From contig JAQGEQ010000192.1 of the NCBI GenBank assembly GCA_034620365.1, positions 3,653,001 through 3,717,000 of the forward strand: a stretch of DNA of 64,000 nucleotides. Reading direction: 5' to 3'. The DNA comes from Pegea sp. RAD2-039 (Eukaryota; Chordata; Thaliacea; Salpida; Salpidae). The notes below the pieces were generated by a model. The model saw nothing but the letters and a program-made list of their open reading frames with translations, was not told the origin of the DNA and searched no databases. Below are positions 35,896 to 48,640 of this stretch, in pieces. Made by a program: the position numbers and the translations under genes. How positions within the stretch are numbered: the first letter of the stretch is position 1; every line of letters begins with the position of its first letter.

Positions 35896-38800
35896 ATTTG
35901 ATAAAATTCACCTTTTGCATCAATTTCCAAAAATGTTTGGTCGATTTTTTAAATAATTTTTATTTGAAAAGTTTGAAATTTGAAATGGTCTTTTATTGAT
36001 CTAAAAGCTTTAATATCAGCATGCAAAGATAAAAAAAACTATATTATATTAAATTAAATGCTAATGAGATAGCTTAGATCAAACATAGGGTTGTTTTTTC
36101 GATATAACTCCCATTCTAAGTCATTTACCTGGCTAATAAAATCGTATCCATTTCATTTTGTGGTTTACTAAGAAAATAGATTGACTTCAAGTGATCTTAT
36201 TGACTAATATTGATCTTATAACATTTGGCACACTTATATAAAGACTTTTGGGTTAAACTATTACTTGTTTTTTATTGAAAGTATATTCATTTATAATATA
36301 TTCAAAAATGAAATCATGCCATCATAACAGAAAGTGATTTGATATCTTTACCAAACAAAGTTTAATTGTAGGTGCGATTTTCAATCTGTTTGTTTATTGC
36401 TGGCTTATTGCCATATTCCTTGTTATTAGTAAACTTTCAAATCTACTGGCGACTTCTTCAATCATCAAAGGCGAAGATTGAAAGCTTATCAATGCTACTT
36501 AGCAGCCAACAAACTTCCAAATAAAGTAAAAATGAAGATCTCAAGTTCTACAGGTCTTATTTTTAACCTTATCCACAAAACCAATGTGAAATATCAAAGG
36601 TAAATTCATTATTTACTATTTTTAACTATTTCTGGTATAAATCAATAAGAAAATTCACAAGATCTTACAATTTTTCGATTATCATTACATCAGCAGTAAA
36701 CTATTTTAAAGTTAACTACGCCATGATTACATTCACGTAAAAATATCAGATAGCTTTTTTTTAATCAAATTATTATTTTATTTCTTTATGTCAAACTTTA
36801 AATATTTTGTAGCTTAAATAGTTTACTCTTTAGAAGAAGAATAAATTATAAAAAATTAATCATTCTTTTTAGTCATTGAAGTAAGACTTAGTTTGATTAA
36901 AACAGTTTACTTTTTGTCAAACTTTATGTATAAAGTTTTTAGATCTTCTTAAAGAACAAAGATTCAAAAAGAAAGACTTCCGAATAGAATAAAGAAATTA
37001 TTAACTTTTTTAATTGCTCTAGATGAACTAATTATTGTATTCTTAAAAAATTATTTATTAAATAGCGTTAAATTTTTTAACTCATTTACTTTGATATCTT
37101 AAAAATTTTAAAGTCAAAATATAAGTGTAAATGTAAGTTTTAATAATTTTTCATTGAATTTAAAGCTATCATTTTTAAACGCTTAGGTAAATTAAAAAAA
37201 TTGTGAAAAGACAAAGTTCAAGTTTATTAAAGTAAATATATTTGTTATATCACAACAACAGAATATATTTAAAAAACAACTTGATAAAGTTTTAAACTGG
37301 TCTATCTTAAAACTTATTGAGCTTATTATTTACTTATTGTTAAGAAATAACTTGCTAAAGTAATAGAAAGTGTAAAATGTTTGCACTAATCAAAATAATA
37401 AAGTTAAACAGTTTTGAGATGTTATCACCCAATAATCACTTTTGAATTATTAATAGGAGTATAAAACTGTATAAATTTTAACCTATTAATAGATCTGATT
37501 TGATTATTATTGCTTATTTTCCACAAATATATTTCAATTATTCCTAAACGCTTACTTATTTAACAACTATTAGTAGTAATTTAAAAGTACACTCCTCTAA
37601 TAAACTTTTTTTTGAGTTATAAGTTTAAAATTTGTAGTTTTAGACTTTTGCAAAATGTTTTTAGGAGTTTAGTAATGCTGAAAATGTATAATAATATTTG
37701 TATTAACTTCAATTTTGTTTTTTAATAAGTAATCTCAATAATTAGTATTAGTTTATTAAATATTGTTACAATTTGAATTTTTTGTTAATAAACAAGTTTA
37801 TAAGATATCATATTAGATTGTCAGTTTTTAAAAGCTTTTTTAGAAAAATAAAGAATCAACATTTTCCTTAATGGCTTTTGAAGTTGAATTCAAACATTCT
37901 TTAATTAAAATTTTCGTTTTACTCATCTTAGCTGTACTAGGTTTGGTAATTTTAGCGGCTTCATTAAAGTGTTGAAAGTCAGAAAATGAAGCTTTGAAAT
38001 CAAACAAAATATTTTGAAAACAAAGTAAAATCTTCGTGTTGTGTTGTATTTGCATTTAAAGCTTTTTAAACTGTGGCTTTGTTAATGTAAATCTTTAAGT
38101 TATCGAAATAAAATTTGTTCATAAATGATATTAGTGTTCTTCAAGCAGAAAATTTCATTTAAATATGTCCATCTAATTAACAAATTATAATTGTTTAAGT
38201 AAAAGAAAATATTTAAATTGAACGTACTAGTTACAATAAATAAAGTTGAAGATAGCTATTTTTTTATAGATAATCGTTCAGCCGATAGAAAAATCTTCCT
38301 TGCTAGATTATATGTAAAAATGAAACTTAAATTTGACACGAGTTTATAATTCATAAAACTATGAAACTGTTCTTGATTGAAACATTAACAAATATGTTGA
38401 ACTCATTCTTACTTGTTGCATCTCATATTTTAGAAAGGTTTTTATTAACAAAAGCTTAATTTTAACGTTCTATCATCATTTATTTACGACTTTTTTAGAC
38501 AAAGCATTATTTAAATTAAATGAAAAGTATTACAAAGTAAAAGTAGTTGCTCAGGGTTCACTTCTGAATTATTCTGAACAAAATATCGGAATAAATTCAA
38601 TTTTCAAAATCAATACATTGAAAATAAAGTAAAGTTTGTTCCCAAACATTTTGTTCACAAAAAACTTAGTTTAGTTAATCCAAGACTAGAAAGTCAACTT
38701 TCTTTTTAAGCAGGACAAATTATTTTTAATAATTTCAGCAAAATGCTGAATACTAAATTTACTCACAAGATATCAAGATGAATCAGACCGATTCATATTC

Positions 38801-39375
38801 TAGTACGCTTACTATCGATAAATAAATTGCAGTTGTAAAAATAAATCTTTATTGTGAAGAAATGAAAAGTTAGAGAGCGTTGTACAACTACAGGCAGTAA
38901 AAGAGATACGTAAGTCTTAAAAATCGTATAAAGCAAGTTTAAAGAAATAATAGTTAACTGAAGCCGTAAGTAGTTATTTATTTCTCATTACTTAAATAAA
39001 TATATCAATTGTCTTTGCAAAATAACAAAATCGCTTTATTTTCAAAATTGTTGTTAATAATATTCATTAATTTAGCCTACAGCCTCAAATGAATAATGCA
39101 ATGGAAGATACTCATAGCTCCTACAACTCATACAAATATACAGTTGCGTGTAGGACAGCGAAAATAATAATAGTAATTAAAGAAAAAAATTCATCTTTTA
39201 ACGCAGGGCAAAAAAATGGCAAAATGAAAACTAACCAAACCTACTGTTATCACAGTATTAACTTTTGGTTTTAAATTTACAGATATTGATACAAAGTGAA
39301 ACAATAACTAATTAAGAAATTAATAAACTTTTCAGCGTTCATTCAGAGTTATCATCTTTGAAAGATTTTCAGTTT

Positions 39376-39462
39376 CTACCATTCTTTTCTTAAGATTATA
39401 TACATGAGAATGGCGCCCAGTATTAAAAGTAGCAGTCTCGTCGTATAGTCAGTTTTCAGAAT
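39376..39462 (-). other. Candidate alternative last exon of gene B with a transmembrane helix
   Basis: An acceptor (TTTATAG) precedes 29 codons ending in TAG (39376-39378). The encoded peptide begins ILKTDYTTR, has a 15-residue hydrophobic core (LLLLILGAILMYIIL) and ends with a short basic tail. The frame is phase 0, which fits the donor of the 39717-39771 exon in its alternative frame. It would make gene B a type I membrane collagen. AT-rich DNA easily gives Leu/Ile runs, so this is only a candidate. A minus-strand AATAAA lies at 39035-39040. Confidence 0.35.
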
Positions 39463-39716
39463 CTATAAATAAACATCGATTTAAAGATTCAATATCTGAT
39501 TAAGATTTACTTTTTTGGAGCAACTAAATTTCATCTTGCATCAAGTCCTAAAGAATTAGCTGTTTATCATATATTATAAATTTGCTAAAGGCAAATAAGT
39601 TAACCAATAAGTTAAATGAGAAAAGTTAATAATGTTTGAAAAATATACCTCAAAATGTGAGATTTTATCAAAATTTAAGTCTATATATAAAACAAAGGTT
39701 TATGTTTCAAATATAC

Positions 39717-39771
39717 CTTCAGATTATTTGCTTTTTTCTGGACGTTAAATTCGGAATTTCCACATTTTGAG
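39717..39771 (-). other. Gene B exon 13: C-terminus, reading frame uncertain
   Basis: Acceptor GGTTACAG at 39772 and possible donor GAAG/GTATAT at 39716. Direct splicing from exon 12 (phase 1) gives a polar 17-residue tail (NVEIPNLTSRKKQ) and TGA at 39721-39719. In another frame (incoming phase 2) the same exon reads KCGNSEF..., passes the donor in phase 0, and joins an exon with a hydrophobic helix. I found no convincing extra exon in 39772-40770 that would convert phase 1 to phase 2, so the direct stop is preferred, with limited confidence. Confidence 0.5.
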
Positions 39772-42700
39772 CTGTAACCCCAAAAAATAAACAAAAACAT
39801 TATATTAGATTAAGTAAACTAAAAAATTTGACATTTTTGTTACCCCGCAAGCCATAAAAAATGTTTAAGATAGTTTAAAAAACAATTTCTTAAACTATTT
39901 GAAAGATATTTTTATGAATAAAAAAATATAATTCCTATATTAAAAAACATTGAAATAGTATTGCAAGCAAATATTTTGAAAAATGAAGTAATTACTCAAA
40001 AAAAAAACTTTTTAATTTAAATAATTGATTTCTAAGGAATGTAACACAATCTTCAAGTTTGAACAAAGTGAATATAACTCATTTAGATTTAGTTTTATTA
40101 AAAAAAAAGATTGAAAATTAAAATTCAGCTGTTTTCAAAAGAAATCTATATTATAAGTAACAAAAATAAAACTACTAGTAAGCTATAATTATTGTAAAGT
40201 ATCGAAAATGTTTGCCATAAAAATTCCTTACCTAGTTTAATTCATCAAAAAATTCATTAGTGATCTTAGTTTTTTGATTAGCGTTATTATGAAACTTTTT
40301 TCGTTGACAAAAATAATTGTACACATTTTTAATCTTCTTAATTATAACAAATTGATTAAATGCTGATTATGGATCTTTTTAACTTGTTATAAGCATTAAA
40401 TTTCTTTTAACTGGTTGTAGCATAAAAGGTTACGAGCTATTTTTTCAATTCTGTTTGATTATTTCAAGCACTATCTAACAGACTAGGCTTTCTTTCAAAC
40501 TTATTTAAGAAGTTATTTACTTTTAAATCACAATTTTCTAAGGGAGAAAGTGCGCTATTTTATTTAAAATAATTATAATTTGATTAATTGCTAAGCAAAT
40601 AAATATAGTTTTTATTGTTGGTAACCTGGTAATATTTACAAAGTTAACCATCCTATAATTTTAGTAGTTTAAACAGCTACTGATGTAATCATATATTTGA
40701 AAATAAAATTAAAATAGTTTTGTGTTTTTATAGCTGCGTCAGAATTTGAATAATCGAAAATAAAACTCACATTCAATTATCTCTTGGCACACTTGGCGTG
40801 CGATGGAAGCAATCCTAGAAACTGAAAAGCCGGGATCTCCTTTTTCACCTTTTGGTCCTCTTGGTCCCTGTAAAATAGAATAACATTTTTTTAAGATTGA
40901 GCATGTCTTTATCAAACAAATTATAGATATTTTAGTATTTTATTGGGATAGTATATAAATTGAAAACAGCTTGGCTCACTTTTGATATAAACTTCTGTAA
41001 AAATAATTAACTTAAAATCTTCTTAACGAGATTTATAAGATAAAAGTAATAAAAACAGCATATCGAGAAAGATTAATATTTTTTTAATTTCTTTGAACTT
41101 TCTAAAATTTATCTTTATATCTGAACAAGTGATCTTTAATATGAGTTTATAAAATTAAAAAAAACTGTCTGCGATCTATTTTTTTATAAGCTTTGACAAA
41201 TTGTAAGTTTACAAATTTTGTTCAAGGGTTTTACGATGACGTTTTCAAAGAAAGGGATTACAATGATAAAACAGATTACTGGTGAACAATTTGAAGCATT
41301 CCTTTAAGAAAAGTGGGAAAGACAAACTGAATTGCTAAGTTAAGTGTACTCGAGGAAGTATTAATGAATTTCTACAAACTTTCTCATTGACTTTGGTACT
41401 TTTAAGCCATTCACAAGCGTTTCAACATACGTGATAAAAGCAAAGTAATAAAGTAGATTTAACACATACGAAAGTATTCTACTTGATTTGTTTCGATATA
41501 AGCTAATTAGCAAATTTTATTTAAAACATTGATTTAAATCGTAATTTATATCAATATAAAATCTTGATAAGATTATTTTACCATAAGTCTACTCGGATAT
41601 TAGCATTTCTATTTAATAAGGAGTAAGGTTAAAATTAAAAGATGTTTAAATCTTAGTTTACAACTAAATGAGTCTTACCATTGGGCCTACAACACCTGTT
41701 GCCCCTCGTATTCCTTGGGGTCCTCGCTGACCTGGTGGTCCCTATGATTTAAAAAAATATTTAAAATTCTTGGTAAATTTATTACAAACATTTTTACCAT
41801 AGGTCCGCGAGGGCCAACTGGATCAATTTTGTTTACTTCAACCTTCAAAAGTTAATTATTAATAAATTATTAATTTTAAAGCTCAAGTTGAAACTATTTC
41901 AAAAATTTTATTTTTCCGATCAGATAAAGTATAAAGTCAACTTTCAGCAAATTTTAGAGCTTGTAAACAAACTTGATTTTCTATTCTATTTGCTTTCTTA
42001 ATTTTCATTTATCGTTTTTCAAAAGAGATTAGATTTTTATAGTCGTCAAACATTGAGGTTTGAATTTTATTAACTTGCAATAATCAATCAATTACCAATT
42101 CATCTTCAAAATTTCTTTCTGCTGATTGATAGTTTTGAAGAGACTGAAAGCAGAAACTGTAAGTAGCTGAAACAAATGATTAAGTTTCTATTTACTCTTC
42201 GACTTCTAGTGCTTTGCTGTGAAGATGAATATTCTTCAAACATTTGTTGAAAGACGCTTCGACAGTCAGCACATCCAGAACCAGCTGGTCCTCTTGGACC
42301 AATCTCTCCCTTTTCCCCCCGGTCTCCCTTCTTGCCCTGAGTATGTACACAAATTAAAGTCAACATATTTGATCTATTTGCTCAAGTGACGTTTAACTAA
42401 CCGGCAAACCTCTTTCACCTTTCTGTCTTATCCTTCTAGGAACAATCTGAAAACAAATAACATCAATAAACAATTACTTTGCAAACATTTATACAAACAT
42501 TTTTGCTTTGTGTTTGTGACATCCTTGTATTTGAAAGTCTTGTATGGTTTGGTTTCTAGGAAAAATTTCGAATTAATAAAGAAAAATTAAAAAAAAACAA
42601 ACAATTTTTGCGAAAAAAAAGTTTTTACTAAATAAAAAATGGAAAAGTTTTTTAGAAATAATATTTTCTGCTGCAAATCTTTATTTTTATTCTTTGCTTT

Positions 42701-45700
42701 GTTTGCTCAAACATTGTAACATCTACGTAAGGCAAACAACAAAAACTCGTTAGATTACAAAATTTAAGCATAAAGCTTCTTTAAAAAGTTAATTTGGAAT
42801 TTTTCCACCTACTTAACAATTCACTATTTACTTAACATAAACAAAAAGATATCACCAAGAGCTGTTAAAAATTTGCTTTCTGACTGTTTTGATCAATATT
42901 GATTTTTTAACGCTACTCTTAATTTGTTATCAAATTGCAATAAGAAACCAATCAAAGGTTTTCAATATATAATAAAATGGTCTTTATTTGAAATAATATT
43001 TCTAATGCCATTTCTTAGCTGTAATGTTTCCCTTTTTAATATTATTAACATTCTATGTAATTGTTCACTGTTATATGTTTTGAAGACTACTGAAATGTCA
43101 TGCGTTACATCTTTTCCTTTCTATATTTCCAACTTAATATATATTATTTGTGAGGATGTGTCTTCGCGATAAATGCACTTTTTAGGCACCCTCCTTCGCA
43201 TTTAATGAAATAATTAATTAAATAAAGTTTAGTTTTATAAATTCAAAATATATACTTAGCTATTTAACTATACGAGTTAAAATCGAGTAACTTTCCAAAA
43301 TATCATTTTCAGAAAATTAATCATTTATGAGAGCTAATGATACGCTGAAAGGTTTTATTTCATTTAACAAATGTCCAGTTGACTATAAATTATTTTTGGT
43401 TTTCACTATATATTTTATTTATAAAATTAACGTATTTTCTGCGATTTACGGGGAAATAATTTACAGCTATATCTCATTTTACAGTGTAATCCTAAGCAAT
43501 TCAATCAAATACTTAAAAATGAAAATCTATATTTAAAAATGATATTTTTATGTAAAGATAAGATTATTTAGAGAACTAGTCAATAGTATTGAAACCAGTA
43601 AACTATGTTTTTCGGAAAAATAAAACTAGTAAAATGATCATTTAAAATGTCAAATTTCTTTTGATGTCCTAAGAAATGTAGAGGATATAACAAATTTTTG
43701 AGTAAATTTTTATAAATATTAGGTTTACTCCTTTTTAAAAAGATTAATTAATACAGACTCAATAGGAATATATTACTAGAGGTTCTAAGTAAGTTTTATA
43801 ATGAATTATTTTCATTCAAATTTGATTTTCAAAAAATTTTAATTTTTAAATGAGAAAAGAAAAAAAAAATATTTTGAATTTGTGAATGAATTCGAAAAAA
43901 ATCTATAGTTTGACAGGGGCAAAATAATATTGGCACAGTAAAAGGTATTTTTCTATTTTTGCTTCCGTTGATTAAAAGATTTTTATGAATAAAAGGTATC
44001 TTTCAGAATAAATAAATTTCATTTTAGTTAGCTACTTGAACTATAAACTATGCCAATAAACTTCACTTATTATCCATAAAACTAAAACAGTTCACTTGAT
44101 TGAAAACCAAAAGCAGATATAAAGAAGAGATTTTAATGATTTTTATTAGCTTACATAATAAATAATAAGCTAAAATTAATGCGTTTTTTTCTCAGTAGTC
44201 ATTTAGGTTAATACGCAATTAAGTTTTTACCTACACCTTAAAGCTAAAAATTAAGAATAAAACTTTTCATTTTTACAAAGATGGTGTTATGATTATCATT
44301 TGCGGTTAGCAGCTTAAAATTTAAATAATTTGCTATAAACAGAGGAAAGACCTTAAAAATACAATTGCCAATTTTAAACTATATAATTTTGGGTAGAAAA
44401 TAATTGATGACTTTTTATATTTAATTTTAAATTTTGAACTACTTTTAAAGTAATTGAAAAGATTTATGTCAACAAACTAGAGACCGGAGACTTTTTTAAT
44501 GGATTTTTTCAATTTAAAAATCAGCAAAATTGCTGCAATTGACTCAAAATAAAATTATTATAAAACTGCAGGTGTTAATTATAAAGCACTTACTCTTGTT
44601 CTTGTTCGTGAACCCTTGCAGTTAACGCATGGTGGGAGCAATCCTAAGAAACAAACAGATAACTTTCATTTGTAAAAATGAAATTTAAAAGTTTCATCAA
44701 AATTTAATAAACTTCTTTTTTTAAACTTTTGATTGCTATTAAGTAGAGAACCATAAAAACAAAAACTTACGCCGTTTACTGGCAGAGCAGATGGTGGCGC
44801 GAATCTTATGACGTTTACTTTCTAAATCATCAAATGAATCAACTTTGTATTCAAATGCTGAAAGAGGCTTTGAGGCCACACTTCTAGATCTTAATCGAGC
44901 ACTTTCATGAACTTTTAATTCCACTAACAGCGCGCCTATGAAATTTTCAATTACAAATAATAATCAGTATGTGCAGCGATATATAATGATATAAGTCTTT
45001 AACTGTTGCCTATTTTTCATCAATTTTGTTTTACCAAATGGCTTTAAACAGAGTTTGTTCTTAAATAAAAGACGGAAAAAAATTACAAAAAGACAAAGTT
45101 GAAAAGAGAAAAAATTAAGTAGATGTGGATTAATTTTGAAAGTCTCATAAACATGTTTTGTTTCGTAATACAAATCTATTTGAGCTTATAATTTTCTTAC
45201 CACTTCGTTTGAGTTTGAGTGCTGGAAGGTAAGCGTTATCATGAGATTGGCCAGAGCTAACAAGAACAATGATGCTTCGTGTCCGAGAGTTTCCAGTTGT
45301 GTTACTACTTAGAATATTGTTTCTAACAAACTCTAAGGCCCTGCCAGTGTTTGTTGGTCCGCCTTTGTATGAAAAATATCTTACATTAATTTGTACTCCA
45401 AATCACTAAAAGATCAATAATCTTTTCTAATCAATGAACGAGAACATATTTTTCAAGAAGATATTTTTCATATACTCATTACATTTTTCACAAAACGATA
45501 ATTCAACTATAAGAAGTAAAATCTAAGTTACCTGTTGGTCTGAGCTGATCGACGTGTTGGTTTATTTGCAATTTCGTTAACCTCGTAGTCATTGGTAGTA
45601 TTACAGTAGGAGTTTCAGAAAACTGAAGTATCGATAAACCAAATCCGTATCCTTGTTTTGGAAGAATCTGAACTTTATGAGGGGCTTGACGCTTCAATGT

Positions 45701-48563
45701 CGGACCAGCTCTGGAAATCAAACAAAGCACACGTTTTGTTTAACTAAATGTAAACTGACTAGTTTAATCAAAGAAATAAAAAATGTATGTTTAACCACGT
45801 TACAAGAGATGTCAATTTGCACAGTGACAAATTTCATTGCATATGGTCTTAAATACATTTCAAATGATTATTAATAGTTGATATAAAACTATTAATACGA
45901 AGTATTGACATTTTATTTATTCTATAATCTAAAAGTATGTAATTATGTAAATAATAAGATCGAAGGTAAAGAGAGGTTATGTTATACGTGCAAAGATAGC
46001 CGAATAATTAAACAGAAAATAAAGTTAAATTTAAAAAAATCATAAAGTATGAATCGTCTTTATTTGAGAAGGCGTTAAAAATCAATAATAATAAATGATC
46101 CAAAAAATAAGATGTAAAGTTGTTTGAATATTTCATAAAAATTGATTTCATGCATATTCTTAAAAAGCAGTCCCATAAAAAACTTTTTTATATACTATTT
46201 ACGAAATATTTTATTTCATATGTAGAATTTTTTAACTAATAAATGCATAGTTTAAATCAAATAATAATAATAAAATTAATATATCGGCACTAAGCTGAAA
46301 TAATCAATAAAAAATACTTAAAAGGAAATAAATTTGAAACCTAAAAGTGAAAAACGTATCAGATACTACTTTCAAGTAAGTAAAGGTTTAAAATAAATTC
46401 AGATTAACAATAAAAGTCTACAGTCTTCTGTATTTATTGCACATAGCTGTTAGTTGTCTAAACGCATATAACCAAACAATTGCAAGTTTAAGAAAATAAT
46501 TTTTTGGTTTAGTGTTGGCAAACAACTTTTTGTACAGATCAAGTTTCTACATTCATCTAGCTACTAAATAATTTTAGTGTTACAAGCAAGCTTTGACCAG
46601 ACGTCACTATACAAAACACTTAATAGAGACAAGGCTAGAGGTGCACAATGCTACTTATTATTAAATTATTATTTATTTTAATATTAATAACAATAATTTA
46701 TTCTTTAATTATTAATAATTGAATAAAAATGAGCAAACCTTTCTGTCGATGGGTTACTTAACGAATTAATCAGTCTTTTTATCCACGTTTGCAATTTTTC
46801 GAATTTTTCTACATCAGTTGAGTCAGAAGAATCAACCAGCATGACAACATTACATCCGGATACCAAACAAGATTGTGGTCCTGAAAATATTTCAAAATTA
46901 GTAAATAGCTGATAAAAGCTACTTCTAGGCCAGAAATTGTCAGAAACGTCAAAAAATTTTCAAATAGTGCAATTTGAGTAAGTGCTTAGTTACTAAAACG
47001 CCTTACTTTTCAAATCACTAACTTTCTTCGATAAAATTTCTATTAATATGAAAGTTAGATTGATTTTAATGACTCACGTTTTTAAGGGTCAATACAAAAT
47101 AAAAACCTCATTTTATTTTGTGTCTGTTTTGAAGAGATAATGTTTGAACCTATATAAGCTAACAAAAGGATTTATCAAATGTAATAGTTGTACTGCAAAT
47201 AACTACTTTGTTTAAATCAAATGAAGCTTAATAAGATTAAACACTTTAAGAAGGTGATTATGTTAAAAAACCAATGTTGTTTATGTTCAATAAAACGTTT
47301 TTGAAAAAAAGATGGATTGAAAAATTTCCGTTACTAAATAAATATCGCAAAAACTGAAAAATCACAGTTTGAAAACAAAATTGATTATTTGAAAATATAA
47401 TCTCTTCAGCTTTTCTTCAACTTCAGTGTTGATGGCGCTTTATGATGCTATTGTTTAATGCTGTATTGCATTTTAATAATAATTGAATTAAGAGAAAGAT
47501 TGATAAGTAAACAAAAGTGATTTGATTTGTCAAAATGATGAGCTGAAAGCGATTTAACAAGCTTAGTATTTGTATTCATAAATACTTCGTTATATAGTTT
47601 CTGTTGGAATTTATAATTACAATATTATCGTAAAACCTCCGCGTCTACCTTTTATATTGATATACTTTCCGAGTAATAAAACTGAAGTATTTGAACTAGA
47701 ATGATTTTTAATGTCATTTTTGAATTTTTCTTGCTTCAGAGTTTACTTTGCAGGCCACAAAATTGCTTGGCTAATGTAGTACTAGACCAAATTTGTTTGG
47801 AAATCACTGTAGCATTCAAACAAAAAGTTCTAATTTACGAACAAAGCTAATTATTATTAATCTAATTTTTAAATCAAACTTAACTACTTTCGAGGATAGT
47901 TTAATATTTTTTTAAAAATAAAGAAATTATTCAAAAAATCTTTTCATCACAAAACAAAGACTCAGGGTTACAAAAAGTAACACTAAATTCTACCTTACAA
48001 AATGTTAAGAAACACCTTAAATTGAAATTGTTGAACTATAAACGTGTAAACAAATGTTAATTCCACTATCAACGGTTTCAACTTAAAGAATATGTTTTAT
48101 ATTACAGTTATTTTTTAAATTTAAACCAAGTATTTTGGCTATTTTATCAAAACAGCAGAAATGACATTTTTTAGATTGTATGTGGACCACATATGAATGA
48201 TATATTAATTCGTTTTGTTTACAGCATAACACAATTCTCCAAAATTTGCCAAAAATTCGCCTTTCAAATATCTTTTTGTTAAATAAACCAAGCTTTGTTA
48301 ATCCATCAAACAAACTTACTATTTCTTGTTCCAATCTGAGTTGGTTTTCTAGATTTTTCAGTAATAGGTGTAACAGAAGTATAATCATCATATATTGGTG
48401 CTAAGTCATCATCGGGAACATCACCTAAATCAATATCGACGACTTCAGTTACCACGTCATCATCAAATACTGTTGGTATTTCAACTGATTGGGTCGTCCT
48501 TATTATGAGAACAATTAAGAGTAGAACAAGTTTGTTGAAAATTCTACATCTTATTTTGTTCAT
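39719..48563 (-). CDS. Gene B: vWA-collagen protein with signal peptide
   Basis: Thirteen exons: 48563-48320, 46880-46739, 45710-45532, 45362-45201, 44935-44771, 44643-44594, 42446-42402, 42336-42196, 42143-42096, 41842-41798, 41741-41679, 40867-40771, 39771-39719. In this direct model the frame is open for 477 residues and ends at TGA (complement of 39719-39721). Order: signal peptide, acidic stretch, vWA (about residues 89-290), Cys pair (CVNC), collagen segment of about 8 Gly-X-Y triplets, Cys pair (CADC) plus a polar linker, collagen segment of about 13 triplets, short Cys-containing tail. It probably trimerises through the collagen parts and acts outside the cell in matrix or cell adhesion. 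A different final splice would give a transmembrane tail (see the entries at 39717 and 39376). No named orthologue is recognised. Confidence 0.8.
40771..42143 (-). other. Gene B linker and second collagen segment (exons 9-12)
   Basis: Exons 42143-42096 (48 nt, polar, SLQNYQSAERNFEDEL), 41842-41798 (45 nt), 41741-41679 (63 nt) and 40867-40771 (97 nt). About 13 Gly-X-Y triplets run from VGPRGPM through GPPGQRGPQGIRG and GATGVVGPM to GPRGPKGEKGDPG, then non-collagen sequence with QVCQEI. Exons 7-11 are all phase 0 and multiples of 3, as is usual in collagen genes, so exon skipping would keep the frame. Confidence 0.83.
42196..44643 (-). other. Gene B hinge and first collagen segment (exons 6-8)
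   Basis: Exons 44643-44594 (50 nt), 42446-42402 (45 nt) and 42336-42196 (141 nt). The hinge has a CVNC pair followed by a basic stretch (SRTRTR, then RRIRQ). Gly-X-Y begins GERGLP, crosses a phase-0 junction to GKKGDRGEKGEIG and ends PRGPAG, about 8 uninterrupted triplets. It is followed directly by GSGCADC and a polar helix-like region with several Ser and Gln. Cys pairs at both ends of a short triple helix suggest interchain disulfides. A 2.1-kb intron (42447-44593) separates the hinge exon from the rest; no further exon is visible in it. Confidence 0.83.
42447..44593 (-). other. 2.1-kb intron of gene B, nothing recognised
   Basis: AT-rich sequence between the hinge exon and the first collagen exon. 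Open frames at 42924-43172 and 43327-43536 on the plus strand are hydrophobic AT-driven frames without motifs. The other gene B introns above 300 bp (46881-48319, 45936-46738 within 45711-46738, 40868-41678, 39772-40770) are likewise empty to my reading. Confidence 0.65.
44771..46880 (-). other. Gene B vWA domain (exons 2-5)
   Basis: Exons 46880-46739, 45710-45532, 45362-45201 and 44935-44771. The MIDAS DxSxS is intact (MLVDSSDST), and so is the Thr segment (GGPTNTGRALEF). The fourth strand reads SIIVLVSSGQSHD where most relatives have TDG, so that Asp is Ser. The fold closes with LLVELKVH, VDSFDDLE and ATICSAS. Cysteines just before the first strand (SCLVSGC) and at the end (TIC) could pair. 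This is the best-preserved ion site of the vWA domains in the window. Confidence 0.85.
48320..48563 (-). other. Gene B exon 1: signal peptide and acidic N-terminal segment
   Basis: The ATG (complement of 48561-48563) starts MNKIRCRIFNK followed by a hydrophobic core (LVLLLIVLII) and a likely cleavage after TTQS. The mature N-terminus is strongly acidic (FDDDVV, VDIDLGD, PDDDLAP), with tyrosines next to acids (IYDDY) that resemble tyrosine sulfation sites, then Thr-rich sequence. The frame is open upstream to another Met (near 48590), but the chosen Met sits directly before the basic n-region. Donor A/GTAAGT, phase 1. Confidence 0.8.
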
Positions 48564-48615
48564 TTTTTGTAATGAGTAGCTCGGGAACATTTCACTTGGG
48601 TATATTACAGTTTGA

Positions 48616-48640
48616 TTATCTAATGTAACAAAGAACAAGT
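48616..48640 (-). promoter_or_regulatory. Acceptor-like site upstream of gene B start codon
   Basis: On the minus strand, CTTGTTCTTTGTTACATTAG ends in AG at 48620-48621, 57 nt upstream of the chosen ATG. It could be the acceptor of a 5' UTR intron or of a trans-spliced leader. If so, the promoter of gene B may lie well upstream, for example in the island near 51.2 kb. Confidence 0.35.

Larger units (their letters stand above)
19041..39375. other. About 20 kb intergenic region between genes A and B
   Basis: No reading frame here has family signs or a sensible exon chain. The longest open frames (for example 105 codons at 21124-21441 on the plus strand) are hydrophobic or AT-driven and lack any motif. 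Apart from the island upstream of gene A and three short GC-richer relics near 32.4, 34.1 and 35.8 kb, the region is uniformly AT-rich with homopolymer runs. Confidence 0.65.

Noticed and set aside
35673-35930. 85-codon minus-strand frame with less AT-biased composition
   Set aside because: It overlaps the CTCGGCCG repeat copy and has no recognisable domain; the composition is explained by the repeat.
40228-40265. 33-nt exon-like stretch with acceptor AAACTAAG and donor TAG/GTAAGG in the last part of gene B
   Set aside because: It has an in-frame stop for the required incoming phase and does not convert phase 1 to phase 2, so it cannot link exon 12 to the transmembrane frame.
48083-48391. 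102-codon minus-strand frame overlapping gene B exon 1
   Set aside because: It is a different reading frame partly over exon 1 and running into the intron; it has no motif and is a shadow.
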